64,000 bases of DNA from an uncultured Granulicatella sp. (GTDB taxonomy: Bacteria > Bacillota > Bacilli > Lactobacillales > Aerococcaceae). How positions within the stretch are numbered: position 1 is the stretch's first letter; every line of letters starts with the position of its first letter. A model generated the notes under the pieces. It was not told the DNA's origin. It saw only the letters and a program-made list of their open reading frames with translations, and did not search any database. Both the position numbers and the translations under genes were made by a program. The stretch lies in contig CAKPVL010000001.1 of the NCBI GenBank assembly GCA_934193545.1, positions 62,001 through 126,000 on the forward strand, written 5' to 3'. Below, piece after piece: positions 42,269 through 51,029 of this stretch.

Positions 42269-44497
42269 ATGGAACAATGGAACGGTTTCAAAGGTAAAGT
42301 ATGGAAAGAAGAAGTTAATGTCCGTGACTTTATCCAAGAAAACTACACACTTTATGAAGGAGACGACAGTTTCTTAGCTGGACCTACTGAAGCTACTAAA
42401 GCTTTATGGGCACAAGTAATGGACTTGAACAAACAAGAACGTGAAGCTGGTGGTGTCTTAGACATGGACACTAAAGTTGTATCAACAATCACTTCACATG
42501 GTCCTGGTTACTTAAACAAAGATTTAGAAACAGTTGTTGGTTTCCAAACTGAAAAACCATTCAAACGTAGCTTACAACCATTTGGTGGTATCCGTATGAG
42601 TGAACAATCAGCTGAAGCTTACGGATTCAAGATCGACGAAGAAATTTCTCGTATCTTCCGTGACTGGCGTAAAACTCACAACCAAGGTGTATTCGATGCT
42701 TACACTCCAGAAATGCGTGCAGCTCGTAAATCAGGTGTTATCACAGGTTTACCAGATGCATACGGACGTGGACGTATCATCGGTGACTACCGTCGTGTAG
42801 CTTTATACGGGGTTGATCGTTTAATCGCTGAAAAACAAAAAGACTTCGCAAACATTGGCGATGGCACTATGTCAGACGATGTAATTCGTTTACGTGAAGA
42901 AGTTTCAGAACAATACCGTGCATTATTAGAATTAAAAGAATTAGGTAACATCTACGGATTCGATATTTCTAAACCAGCTTCTAACGCTCGCGAAGCTTTC
43001 CAATGGTTATACTTAGGATACTTAGCAGCTATTAAAGAACAAAATGGTGCGGCTATGTCTCTTGGACGTACTTCAACATTCTTAGATATCTATGTACAAC
43101 GTGACTTAGAAAACGGAACATTAACTGAAGAACAAGCACAAGAACTTGTTGACCACTTCGTTATGAAATTACGTTTAGTTAAATTCGCTCGTACACCAGA
43201 ATACAACGCATTATTCTCAGGAGACCCAACTTGGGTAACTGAATCAATCGCCGGTGTTGGTGAAGACGGACGTCCATTAGTAACTAAGAACAGTTTCCGT
43301 TTCTTACACACATTAGTAAACTTAGGACCAGCTCCAGAACCAAACTTAACAGTTCTATGGTCAACTCGTTTACCAGAAAACTTCAAATTGTTTGCAGCTA
43401 AAACTTCTATTAATACATCTGCAATCCAATATGAAAACGATGATGTAATGCGTCCAGAGTGGGGCGACGACTACGGAATTGCTTGCTGTGTATCTGCTAT
43501 GCGTATCGGTAAACAAATGCAATTCTTCGGTGCTCGTGCTAACTTAGCGAAAACATTATTATATGCGATCAACGGTGGTATCGATGAAAAATCTAAAGCA
43601 CAAGTTGGTCCTAAATATCAACCAATCACTTCAGAATACTTAGATTACGATGAAGTAATGGCTAAATACAACGACATGATGGAATGGATCTGTGGTTTAT
43701 ACTTAAACACATTAAACATCATCCACTACATGCATGATAAATATAGCTACGAAAGAATTGAAATGGCATTACATGACACTGAAATTCTACGTACAATGGC
43801 AACTGGTATCGCTGGATTCTCAGTAGCAGTTGACTCATTATCAGCTATTAAATATGCGAAAGTTAAAACTATTCGTGACGAAGATGGCGTTGTTGTTGAC
43901 TATGAAGTAGAAGGCGACTTCCCTAAATATGGTAACAACGATGACCGTGCTGACGAAATCGCTGTTTGGTTATTGAAAGAATTCATGACTAAAGTTAAAA
44001 AACATAAAACTTACCGTAATGCTAAACATACAACTTCTATCCTTACAATTACTTCTAACGTAGTTTATGGTAAGAAGACAGGTAACACTCCTGATGGACG
44101 TCGTGCAGGCGAACCATTTGCACCAGGTGCTAACCCAATGCATGGTCGTGACACACACGGAGCATTAGCTTCATTATCATCAGTTGCTAAAGTACCTTAC
44201 AAATATGCATTAGATGGTATCTCAAATACATTCTCAATCATTCCTAAAGCTTTAGGACGTGAATTAGATGTACAAGAAGAAAACTTAGTTTCTATGTTAG
44301 ATGGTTACGCTTCTAAAGGTGGTCACCACTTAAACATCAACGTATTCAACCGTGATACATTATTAGATGCTATGGAACACCCAGAAGAATACCCACAATT
44401 AACAATTCGTGTATCTGGTTACGCAGTTAACTTCATTAAATTAACTCGTGAACAACAATTAGACGTAATCAACCGTACAATGCACGAAAGCATGTAA
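42269..44497 (+). CDS. pflB: Formate C-acetyltransferase (pyruvate formate-lyase)
   Basis: A 742-residue glycyl-radical enzyme that splits pyruvate with CoA into acetyl-CoA and formate under anaerobic conditions. The active-site pair Cys406-Cys407 lies in [10 protein letters not shown]. The radical Gly717 lies in RVSGYAVNF near the C terminus, as in the family. The frame opens upstream, but AAGGAGG at 42254-42260 fixes the ATG at 42269. Codon use is strongly biased (highly expressed). The activase pflA follows about 150 bases later behind a terminator. Confidence 0.97.
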   Translation: MEQWNGFKGKVWKEEVNVRDFIQENYTLYEGDDSFLAGPTEATKALWAQVMDLNKQEREAGGVLDMDTKVVSTITSHGPGYLNKDLETVVGFQTEKPFKRSLQPFGGIRMSEQSAEAYGFKIDEEISRIFRDWRKTHNQGVFDAYTPEMRAARKSGVITGLPDAYGRGRIIGDYRRVALYGVDRLIAEKQKDFANIGDGTMSDDVIRLREEVSEQYRALLELKELGNIYGFDISKPASNAREAFQWLYLGYLAAIKEQNGAAMSLGRTSTFLDIYVQRDLENGTLTEEQAQELVDHFVMKLRLVKFARTPEYNALFSGDPTWVTESIAGVGEDGRPLVTKNSFRFLHTLVNLGPAPEPNLTVLWSTRLPENFKLFAAKTSINTSAIQYENDDVMRPEWGDDYGIACCVSAMRIGKQMQFFGARANLAKTLLYAINGGIDEKSKAQVGPKYQPITSEYLDYDEVMAKYNDMMEWICGLYLNTLNIIHYMHDKYSYERIEMALHDTEILRTMATGIAGFSVAVDSLSAIKYAKVKTIRDEDGVVVDYEVEGDFPKYGNNDDRADEIAVWLLKEFMTKVKKHKTYRNAKHTTSILTITSNVVYGKKTGNTPDGRRAGEPFAPGANPMHGRDTHGALASLSSVAKVPYKYALDGISNTFSIIPKALGRELDVQEENLVSMLDGYASKGGHHLNINVFNRDTLLDAMEHPEEYPQLTIRVSGYAVNFIKLTREQQLDVINRTMHESM

Positions 44498-44500
44498 TCT

Positions 44501-44545
44501 AAAGGTGTGAGGTCGACTGCTAGAAGTAGACCAAGCAAGATTGCT
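44501..44545 (+). other. Small hairpins after pflB with repeat-like head
   Basis: AAAGGTGTGAG (44501) resembles the AAAGGATGTGAG head of element A. GGTCGACT/AGTAGACC forms a 7-bp hairpin with one mismatch (44511-44532), and AGCA/TGCT a second tiny one. This may be a short relative of the structured elements or a coincidence. Confidence 0.3.
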
Positions 44546-44554
44546 GAAATTAAG

Positions 44555-44588
44555 AAAACGGATGGGCAAAATCGTCCATCCGTTTTTT
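44555..44588 (+). terminator. Terminator of pflB
   Basis: AAACGGATGGGC pairs with GTCCATCCGTTT (about 11 bp), followed by T6. Confidence 0.9.
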
Positions 44589-44618
44589 AATCGAAATAGC
44601 CCTAAAGGACACGAATTG

Positions 44619-44627
44619 TGATATACT
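44619..44627 (+). promoter_or_regulatory. Extended -10 promoter of pflA
   Basis: TGA followed by TATACT (44622-44627), 25 bases before the first ATG. It allows pflA expression apart from pflB. Confidence 0.55.
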
Positions 44628-44651
44628 AGTAGAGAAAAGATAGGAGGAATA

Positions 44652-45416
44652 ATGATGAGTGAACCAGTAACTGGATATATTCATTCTACAGAGAGTTTTG
44701 GTTCTGTAGACGGACCAGGTATCCGTTTTGTAACCTTCATGCAAGGTTGTCGTATGCGTTGTGAGTTTTGTCATAACCCAGATACTTGGAATATTGGGGG
44801 CGGTCATCCGATTACTTCTCAAGAATTACTCGATCAAGCGTTGCAATATCGTGCATTCTGGGGACGTAAAGGTGGCGTAACTGTCAGCGGAGGAGAGCCT
44901 TTATTGCAAATTGATTTCTTAATCGATTTCTTTAAACGTTGCAAGCAAGCTGGAGTACACACAACATTAGATAGTTGTGGAATGCCATTTACGTATGATG
45001 AACCATTCTTCTCAAAATTCGAAGAGTTATTAGAATACACGGATCTTATTTTATTAGATATTAAACATATTGATGATGAACAACATAAGAAATTAACAGG
45101 ATGGACGAATAAAAATATTCTTCAACTAGCAGAGTATTTATCAGATAAAGGACAACCGGTATGGATTCGTCACGTGTTAGTTCCAGAACGTTCAGATTAT
45201 GATGAATATCTCATCCGATTAAGTGAGTTTGTAAGTAAATTGAAGAACGTATTGAAGTTTGAGATTTTACCTTATCATAAATTGGGTGTGTATAAATGGA
45301 AGAACTTAGGAATTCCATATAAATTAGACCATATTGAACCACCAACACAAGAACGTGTGGACAATGCTCGTCGTATTTTAAGAACAGACGAATATAAAGG
45401 TTATTTAAATGCATAA
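44652..45416 (+). CDS. pflA: Pyruvate formate-lyase activating enzyme
   Basis: A 254-residue radical-SAM enzyme that installs the glycyl radical on PflB. The cluster motif CRMRCEFC (CxxxCxxC) lies near residue 32, preceded by SVDGPGIRFVTFMQG. The SAM-binding GGE motif is TVSGGEPLLQ. Two ATGs are in tandem (44652 and 44655); either start is possible. Its place directly after pflB and the matched family make the call firm. Confidence 0.96.
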   Translation: MMSEPVTGYIHSTESFGSVDGPGIRFVTFMQGCRMRCEFCHNPDTWNIGGGHPITSQELLDQALQYRAFWGRKGGVTVSGGEPLLQIDFLIDFFKRCKQAGVHTTLDSCGMPFTYDEPFFSKFEELLEYTDLILLDIKHIDDEQHKKLTGWTNKNILQLAEYLSDKGQPVWIRHVLVPERSDYDEYLIRLSEFVSKLKNVLKFEILPYHKLGVYKWKNLGIPYKLDHIEPPTQERVDNARRILRTDEYKGYLNA

Positions 45417-45421
45417 TGAAT

Positions 45422-45460
45422 GAACTGTTATAGTTTAAAAGCTATAACAGTTCTTTTTTT
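45422..45460 (+). terminator. Terminator after pflA
   Basis: A perfect 12-bp stem GAACTGTTATAG/CTATAACAGTTC around an 8-nt loop, then T7. Confidence 0.94.
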
Positions 45461-45490
45461 CTAGAAATCTTAGAAAAAATGCATTTTCTA

Positions 45491-45519
45491 TTGGTTTTAG
45501 GTCATAATTATGTTAAAAT
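45491..45519 (+). promoter_or_regulatory. Promoter of ppaC
   Basis: TTGGTT (45491-45496), 17-base spacer, TAAAAT (45514-45519), 35 bases before the start. Confidence 0.7.
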
Positions 45520-45554
45520 TGTCAATGTAAATTTATATAGAGAGAGGCCAAATT

Positions 45555-46484
45555 ATGAGTAAATTATTAGTTTTCGGACATCAAAATCCAGATACAGACG
45601 CAATTACATCAGCAATTTCATATGCTTACTTATTACGTCATTTAGGAGAAGATGCAGAAGCAGTTGCCCTAGGGACTCCAAATGAAGAAACACAATACGC
45701 TTTAGAATATTTCAAAAAAGAAGCTCCACGCGTGATTGGAGATGTTTCAGAAGAAACAAATCGTGTAGCATTAGTAGACCACAATGAAGTTCAACAAAGT
45801 GCTACAGGAGTTGAAAAAGTGGAAGTAGAATATGTTGTGGATCACCACCGTATCGCAAACTTCCAAACAGCAAACCCATTATTCTACCGTGCAGAACCAG
45901 TAGGATGTACAAATACAATTCTATACAAAATGTACAAAGAATATGGAGTAGATATTCCAAAAGATATCGCTGGATTAATGGTCTCAGCTATCGTATCAGA
46001 CACATTATTGTTCAAATCACCAACATGCACACAACAAGATATCGAAGCAGCAACAGACTTAGCAAACATTGCTGAAATCGATGTGAATGTATATGGTTTA
46101 GAAATGCTAAAAGCTGGTACAAACTTAGGAAATAAATCAGAAGATGATTTAATCGACTTAGATGCGAAATCATTCCCAATGGGAGGAGCAAACTTACGTA
46201 TTGCGCAAGTAAACGTAGTGGATCCTGAAGAATTATTAGCACGTCGCGATGCATTAGAAGAAAGCATGCGTGTTGCAAACGATAAAAACGGATATGATAC
46301 GTTTGTATTTGTGATTACAAACATCTTAATAAGCGTCTCAACAGTATTAGTTGTTGGTGACCATTTAGATAAAGTAGCTCAAGCGTTTAACGCAAGCTAC
46401 ACAGACGGAGTACTAACACTACCAGGAGTTGTTTCTCGTAAGAAACAAGTTGTCCCACCTTTAACAGTGGCTTTTGAAGGATAA
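45555..46484 (+). CDS. ppaC: Manganese-dependent inorganic pyrophosphatase
   Basis: A 309-residue family II pyrophosphatase (DHH superfamily) that drives biosynthesis by splitting pyrophosphate. The N-terminal FGHQNPDTDAI and central VDHH (about residue 97) carry the metal ligands. The C-terminal DHHA2 domain has the SRKKQVVPPL motif, which binds substrate. There are no CBS domains. It has its own promoter and terminator, as usual in Lactobacillales. Confidence 0.96.
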   Translation: MSKLLVFGHQNPDTDAITSAISYAYLLRHLGEDAEAVALGTPNEETQYALEYFKKEAPRVIGDVSEETNRVALVDHNEVQQSATGVEKVEVEYVVDHHRIANFQTANPLFYRAEPVGCTNTILYKMYKEYGVDIPKDIAGLMVSAIVSDTLLFKSPTCTQQDIEAATDLANIAEIDVNVYGLEMLKAGTNLGNKSEDDLIDLDAKSFPMGGANLRIAQVNVVDPEELLARRDALEESMRVANDKNGYDTFVFVITNILISVSTVLVVGDHLDKVAQAFNASYTDGVLTLPGVVSRKKQVVPPLTVAFEG

Positions 46485-46493
46485 AAATTAACG

Positions 46494-46534
46494 GAGTGGG
46501 TGAGGAACATCCTTTAAGTCCTCCCCACTTTTTT
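46494..46534 (+). terminator. Terminator after ppaC
   Basis: AGTGGGTGAGGA pairs with TCCTCCCCACT (one bulged T), followed by T6. Confidence 0.85.
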
Positions 46535-46551
46535 AGTAAAGGAAAAGGAAA

Positions 46552-47430
46552 ATGCGAAATCTATTACAGTTAGTGAAAGATGCGCTTGTACCACAATCAA
46601 AAAAAGAGTGGACGATTTCTCTTGTAACGATCACGGTACGTAATCTTTCAGTGATGAAGAAATTTTATACGCAAGTTTTAGGTCTTGTTGTACTGCAGGA
46701 CTTTGATAACGAAATCCTTATTGGTCACAGTAGGGGTAGCGTTCCTTTGCTGCGCTTAATTCAAGGTAAAGGAAGTAGAGATTCAATTCTAACAACGTAC
46801 TACATCGGCTTTAAGTTAACAAAACCATTCCAAATGGGAGAGCTCATTAATCGGTTGATTTTAGAAGAACAAACAATCACTGCAACAGGTTTTGATGGCT
46901 ATACGGATAACTTTTATATCGTGGATCCTGAAGGAAATCGTTTGAAGTTTATGATTGAAAGCGAGAGTGGGTCTGACCTCGTTGATGAATATCTTGAAGG
47001 GACAGAAATGAATCGTTCGCTTCATGAGTTTATTGATGGAGTCGATGCGATGGCAGAAGAATTTCCACCAACCGCTAGCATCGCACAAGTGCACTATAAT
47101 GTGTCCGATGTTGAAGAGACAGGGGCGTTTTTAACCGAAGCGTTTCTATTCAAGACGACCTATGATTATGTGACTCGTCGTAAGAATTTTAAAGTGAATA
47201 GAGATGGATACTCACTAGCGATTAATGCATGGGAATTCATTCCGCATTCACACCAAGATTTTTATGGGGTTTCTGAAATTGAATGGCGTGTTCCAAATAT
47301 GCGAGAATTAGAAAACCTTGTGTTGAATTTGGAATCAAAAAAAGTGCCGTTTCATTATTATGATGCTGTTTTGAAAGTTCCAACAGCGAACGGCATCCAA
47401 TATTGTTTCAAAGTGGGTGATCATGCATGA
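46552..47430 (+). CDS. VOC-superfamily protein (glyoxalase/dioxygenase fold, atypical)
   Basis: A 292-residue protein with two vicinal-oxygen-chelate domains (about 18-135 and 165-290), like CatE-type ring-cleavage dioxygenases. The fold motifs FYTQVLGL, FYIVDPEGNRLKFMI and VHYNVSDV are visible. The usual His at the start of the first domain is missing (ISLVTITV), while the second domain keeps its His. The enzyme may therefore use one metal site or none. The gene overlaps the first yitT gene by 4 bases. Substrate unknown. Confidence 0.8.
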   Translation: MRNLLQLVKDALVPQSKKEWTISLVTITVRNLSVMKKFYTQVLGLVVLQDFDNEILIGHSRGSVPLLRLIQGKGSRDSILTTYYIGFKLTKPFQMGELINRLILEEQTITATGFDGYTDNFYIVDPEGNRLKFMIESESGSDLVDEYLEGTEMNRSLHEFIDGVDAMAEEFPPTASIAQVHYNVSDVEETGAFLTEAFLFKTTYDYVTRRKNFKVNRDGYSLAINAWEFIPHSHQDFYGVSEIEWRVPNMRELENLVLNLESKKVPFHYYDAVLKVPTANGIQYCFKVGDHA

Positions 47431-48320
47431 GTTTTTTAAACCCATCTTCCTATCGTAAATATCGTAAAATTAAAATGGTAAGACATTTGTTGTCATTATT
47501 TGCAGTGGTTATTTCTGGGTTTCTTCAGGCATTTACACTGAAAGTATTTATTCAACCATCGAATCTTTTATCGAGTGGATTCCTTGGCGTATCGATTTTG
47601 ATTAATCAAATTGCAGAACTGTTTGGTGTAGAATTATCAATTTCTATGTTACTCATTATGCTCAATATTCCAGTGGCAATTTTATGTTATCGTGGAATAA
47701 GTGCACGATTCACGTTTTATTCGATTCTACAAGTATTCGTGGGAAGTTTCTTTATTCGAGTATTGAATTTTGAACCATTATTTGTGGACGATACAATGCT
47801 GAATGTGATTTTCGGTGGAGTATTAAATGGTTTATATGTTTCGCTCGCCTTGAAGGGAAATGCTTCAACTGGTGGCATGGACTTTGTAGCGCTATACGTT
47901 TCGAACCGTAATGGGAAAACGATTTGGCAAGAAGTTTTCCTATTTAATACAGCGTTACTGTTGATATTCGGTGCGTTGTTTGGATGGAAACATGCGGGAT
48001 ATTCGATTATCTTCCAATATATTTCTACTAAAGTCATTAGCACCTTCCACCAACGTTATCATAAAGTTACGTTGCAGATTACAACGCGTTATGGTGAAGA
48101 CGTCATGGATGCTTATTTAAAGACAGTGCGTCATGGTATTTCATGTTGTGAAGCTATTGGTGGATTCAGTCGAGAAAGAATGTATTTACTACATACGGTG
48201 TTGTCTTCGTACGAAGTGATTGATGCGGTTGCTGTGATTAAAGAAGCAGATCCACGTGCGATTATTAATCAAATTAGTACAGAAAACTTCTATGGACGAT
48301 TCCATAGGGATCCAGAATAA
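47427..48320 (+). CDS. YitT family membrane protein (first of tandem pair)
   Basis: A 297-residue protein with about five to six hydrophobic segments (YitT_membrane/DUF161). The cytoplasmic DUF2179 domain at the C terminus includes MDAYLKTVRHGISCCEAIGGFS and PRAIINQIS. The motif NASTGGMDFVALYVSNRNGK marks the family. It overlaps the VOC gene by 4 bases and is followed 12 bases on by a paralogue, so the two proteins may pair. Transport substrate is unknown. Confidence 0.88.
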   Translation: MSFLNPSSYRKYRKIKMVRHLLSLFAVVISGFLQAFTLKVFIQPSNLLSSGFLGVSILINQIAELFGVELSISMLLIMLNIPVAILCYRGISARFTFYSILQVFVGSFFIRVLNFEPLFVDDTMLNVIFGGVLNGLYVSLALKGNASTGGMDFVALYVSNRNGKTIWQEVFLFNTALLLIFGALFGWKHAGYSIIFQYISTKVISTFHQRYHKVTLQITTRYGEDVMDAYLKTVRHGISCCEAIGGFSRERMYLLHTVLSSYEVIDAVAVIKEADPRAIINQISTENFYGRFHRDPE

Positions 48321-48332
48321 GGAGGAATTTAA

Positions 48333-49211
48333 TTGGAGAAATTTTTAAACAAAGATACATTAAAATCCTTCATTCTGGTAACATTAGGCTGTTTTTTATT
48401 TTCGTATACTATTAATGCATTTGTGATTGCCAACCACTTTGGTGAAGGTGGGATCACAGGGGTTACCTTGTTAGGGTACTATACATTACAAATTGACCCA
48501 GCCTTATCAAACTTAATTTTGAATGGATTTTTATTACTGATTGGATATCGTTATCTTGAAAGAAAAACAATGATTTATACTGTGTTGGCAGTTTTTGAGT
48601 TACCATTTTTCCTAAAAGTGACGCAAGACTGGCCGGTATTCGTTCCAGAAAACCTAGTTGTTGCTGGTGTAGCAGCAGGAGTTTTGGTAGGGATAGCATT
48701 AGGTCTTGTTATTCTTGGAAAAGGAACAACAGCCGGTACGGATATTATCGCAATGATGATGCATAAATATTTAGGGTGGAGCGTATCGTCTTCATTACTA
48801 ATGATTGACTTCATTATTGTGACACCACTAGCTTTTGTAATTGGTTTTGAAAAAGCTGTTCTTACATTAATCATGTTGTTTATCGCAAGTAAAGTGATTA
48901 ACTTTATTTTAGAAGGGTTTAATCCACGAAAAGCCATCATGATTATTTCAGATAAATATGATGAAATTGGACAACGAATTCAAACGGATTTAGATCGTGG
49001 AATTACGGTGTTGGATGGACATGGCTTCTACTCAAAAGAGAAGCGACAAGTGTTATACGTTGTTGTCAGTCGTCAACAATTGATGCCAGTTCAACGAATT
49101 ATTCACGAGTATGATCCAGAAGCGTTTGTAATTATTACAGACGTGAACCAAGTTATCGGAGAAGGATTTACATTCTATCTCGATGATAACGGAAATAAAC
49201 TACATCATTAA
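48333..49211 (+). CDS. YitT family membrane protein (second of tandem pair)
   Basis: A 292-residue paralogue of the preceding gene with the same build: membrane region, GKGTTAGTDIIAMMMHKYLG, and a C-terminal DUF2179 domain (ITVLDGHGFYSKEKRQVLYVVVSR). Translation starts at a TTG with AAGGAGG 7 bases upstream. Divergence between the copies is high, so the duplication is old. The CHAP hydrolase gene follows 13 bases later and may share the transcript. Confidence 0.88.
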   Translation: MEKFLNKDTLKSFILVTLGCFLFSYTINAFVIANHFGEGGITGVTLLGYYTLQIDPALSNLILNGFLLLIGYRYLERKTMIYTVLAVFELPFFLKVTQDWPVFVPENLVVAGVAAGVLVGIALGLVILGKGTTAGTDIIAMMMHKYLGWSVSSSLLMIDFIIVTPLAFVIGFEKAVLTLIMLFIASKVINFILEGFNPRKAIMIISDKYDEIGQRIQTDLDRGITVLDGHGFYSKEKRQVLYVVVSRQQLMPVQRIIHEYDPEAFVIITDVNQVIGEGFTFYLDDNGNKLHH

Positions 49212-49224
49212 AAAGGAGAGAAAA

Positions 49225-50859
49225 ATGAAATTTAGAAGTTCTTTGGGATTATTAGCAGGGATTTTACTATTAAATGGGAATGCAGTTTTAGCACAGGAAG
49301 TGGAGCCAACTACTGAAGTAGCTCCGTCTACGACACAAGTGGAGACTTCACAGACTACTGAAAAGTTAGAAAGTACAACTGAAGCAGCGACTACACAAAC
49401 ACAGGAAGTAACGACGGAAACTTCTACAACAGAAGCTCCAAAGTATACTGGATGGGTACAAACTTCAGATGGTACTTGGTATTTTTATAATGCCGACCAT
49501 ACGATGCTCACTTCAAACTGGAAAGGTGACTATTACTTAGAAGCTGATGGGAAAATGGCTACAAGTAAATGGGTCGATAACTACAAATACTATGTTGATG
49601 GTTCTGGTAAATGGGTCCCAGGAAAGGTTAAGAAATCTGGATGGGTCAAAGAAGGCGGTTATTGGTATTTTTACCTAGAAGGTGAAGAGTTACTTCGTAA
49701 TAACTGGAAAGGCAATTATTATCTTGGTGCCGATGGTAAAATGGCAACTGAGAACTGGGTAGATAACCATAAGTACTATGTGGATAAAAACGGTGCTTGG
49801 GTTCCAAATCGTGTGAAATCAGCTTGGGAAAAGATTGATGGGATTTGGTATTACTACGAAAACGGACAACCAGTTAAAAATGTCTGGAAAGGGAACTATT
49901 ACCTTCAAGAAGACGGTACGATGGCTACTAATAAATGGGTTGAAGATTACCGTTATTATGTTGGTGCAGATGGCTACTGGGTAAAAGATAAAAAACTCAA
50001 AAACGGTTGGGTTAAAGAAAATGGTACTTGGTACTACTATGAAGGTAAAGAACAACGCGTTAAAAATGAATGGCGTGGAAACTATTATTTAGGTTCTACT
50101 GGTGCCATGGTTACAAATCAATGGGTTGATAACGACAAGCATTATGTAGGTGAAGATGGCGCTATCGTTCCAGCTGCGATAAAAGGGAAAGATGGCTGGA
50201 TTCAAGAAGCAGATGGTACTTGGTATCATTTTAAAAACGGCATTCCAACACGCAATAAATGGGTAGGCGACTACTATTTATTAGCAGATGGTAAAATGGC
50301 TACAAATCAATGGGTTGACAACTATCGCTATTACGTGGGGGCTGACGGAGCTTGGCTACCGAACCCGTCTTCTAAAGGAAATCAAAAAGAAATTCTTTTA
50401 AATTTAGCACGTGGATATATCGGTGTTGAACAATTTGATAGCCGCCACAATACGATGGTAAGTATTTATAATTCTGGAAAGAGTAGTTATAGTGGTTACC
50501 GTGTAAGTACCTATGATGACTGGTGCGATATCTTTGTTTCATCAATGTATCAACATAGCGGACTAATTGACTTAATTGATAAAGAAGCATATGTACCTCA
50601 ACATATTCGCTTGATGAAGAATAAAGGGATTTGGATTGGAAAATCAACACCGCAACCAGGAGATGTGATTACATTTGACTGGAACATAGACGGTGTAGCT
50701 GACCATATCGCCATTGTTGAAAAAGTAGAAGGCGACAAAGTGATTACAATTGAAGGAAATACAAGTGATCGTAATTATGATGAATCAAAAGTCGTTCGTA
50801 AATCACATAGATTGAATGCTCGATATATTATTGGTTACAGTCGTCCACAATATAAATAA
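49225..50859 (+). CDS. Secreted CHAP-domain peptidoglycan hydrolase with cell-wall-binding repeats
   Basis: A 544-residue exported protein. Signal peptide (about 1-24), then a Thr/Glu-rich linker (about 26-70). Five units of about 60 residues follow (about 72-385), each opening with a GW..-WYYY type strand and carrying DG-MAT--WVDN-YYVG-DG-W. These resemble choline/glucan-binding repeats. The C-terminal CHAP domain has catalytic Cys434 (DDWCDIFVS) and His494 (VADHIAIVEKV), then IEGNTS. It probably cleaves peptidoglycan cross-bridges or amide bonds at the cell surface. The frame opens at 49183, but AAAGGAG fixes the start at 49225. The repeats could also bind exopolysaccharide. Confidence 0.9.
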   Translation: MKFRSSLGLLAGILLLNGNAVLAQEVEPTTEVAPSTTQVETSQTTEKLESTTEAATTQTQEVTTETSTTEAPKYTGWVQTSDGTWYFYNADHTMLTSNWKGDYYLEADGKMATSKWVDNYKYYVDGSGKWVPGKVKKSGWVKEGGYWYFYLEGEELLRNNWKGNYYLGADGKMATENWVDNHKYYVDKNGAWVPNRVKSAWEKIDGIWYYYENGQPVKNVWKGNYYLQEDGTMATNKWVEDYRYYVGADGYWVKDKKLKNGWVKENGTWYYYEGKEQRVKNEWRGNYYLGSTGAMVTNQWVDNDKHYVGEDGAIVPAAIKGKDGWIQEADGTWYHFKNGIPTRNKWVGDYYLLADGKMATNQWVDNYRYYVGADGAWLPNPSSKGNQKEILLNLARGYIGVEQFDSRHNTMVSIYNSGKSSYSGYRVSTYDDWCDIFVSSMYQHSGLIDLIDKEAYVPQHIRLMKNKGIWIGKSTPQPGDVITFDWNIDGVADHIAIVEKVEGDKVITIEGNTSDRNYDESKVVRKSHRLNARYIIGYSRPQYK

Positions 50860-50869
50860 AGTGTTAAAG

Positions 50870-50899
50870 AAAGCTAGTCCTCAGGGATTAGCTTTTTTT
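50870..50899 (+). terminator. Terminator after the CHAP hydrolase
   Basis: AAAGCTAGTCC pairs with GGATTAGCTTT (one G-U) across a TCAG loop, followed by T5-6. Confidence 0.88.
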
Positions 50900-50915
50900 C
50901 TTTCTTGTTTAGGAT

Positions 50916-50930
50916 TTGGAACCGATAAAA
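50916..50930 (+). promoter_or_regulatory. Candidate cre site (CcpA) upstream of manL
   Basis: TTGGAACCGATAAAA matches the cre consensus WTGNAANCGNWNNCW at all fixed positions except the C near the 3' end. It lies about 45 bases upstream of the -10. Catabolite control of the mannose PTS by CcpA is known in related bacteria; here it is inferred. Confidence 0.5.
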
Positions 50931-50953
50931 AACAATTTAAAAGTTAAGATTTC

Positions 50954-50982
50954 TTTAAGTGAGTGTATGGTTATGGTAAAAT
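50954..50982 (+). promoter_or_regulatory. Promoter of the manLMNO operon
   Basis: TAAAAT (50977-50982) with upstream TGG (extended -10) and a weak TTTAAG 17 bases further up. No sigma-54 type GG/GC signature is seen. Confidence 0.55.
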
Positions 50983-51029
50983 AGACTAAATCATAAAAGC
51001 GATTTAATTTTAATAAAGGAGGTAGCTTT

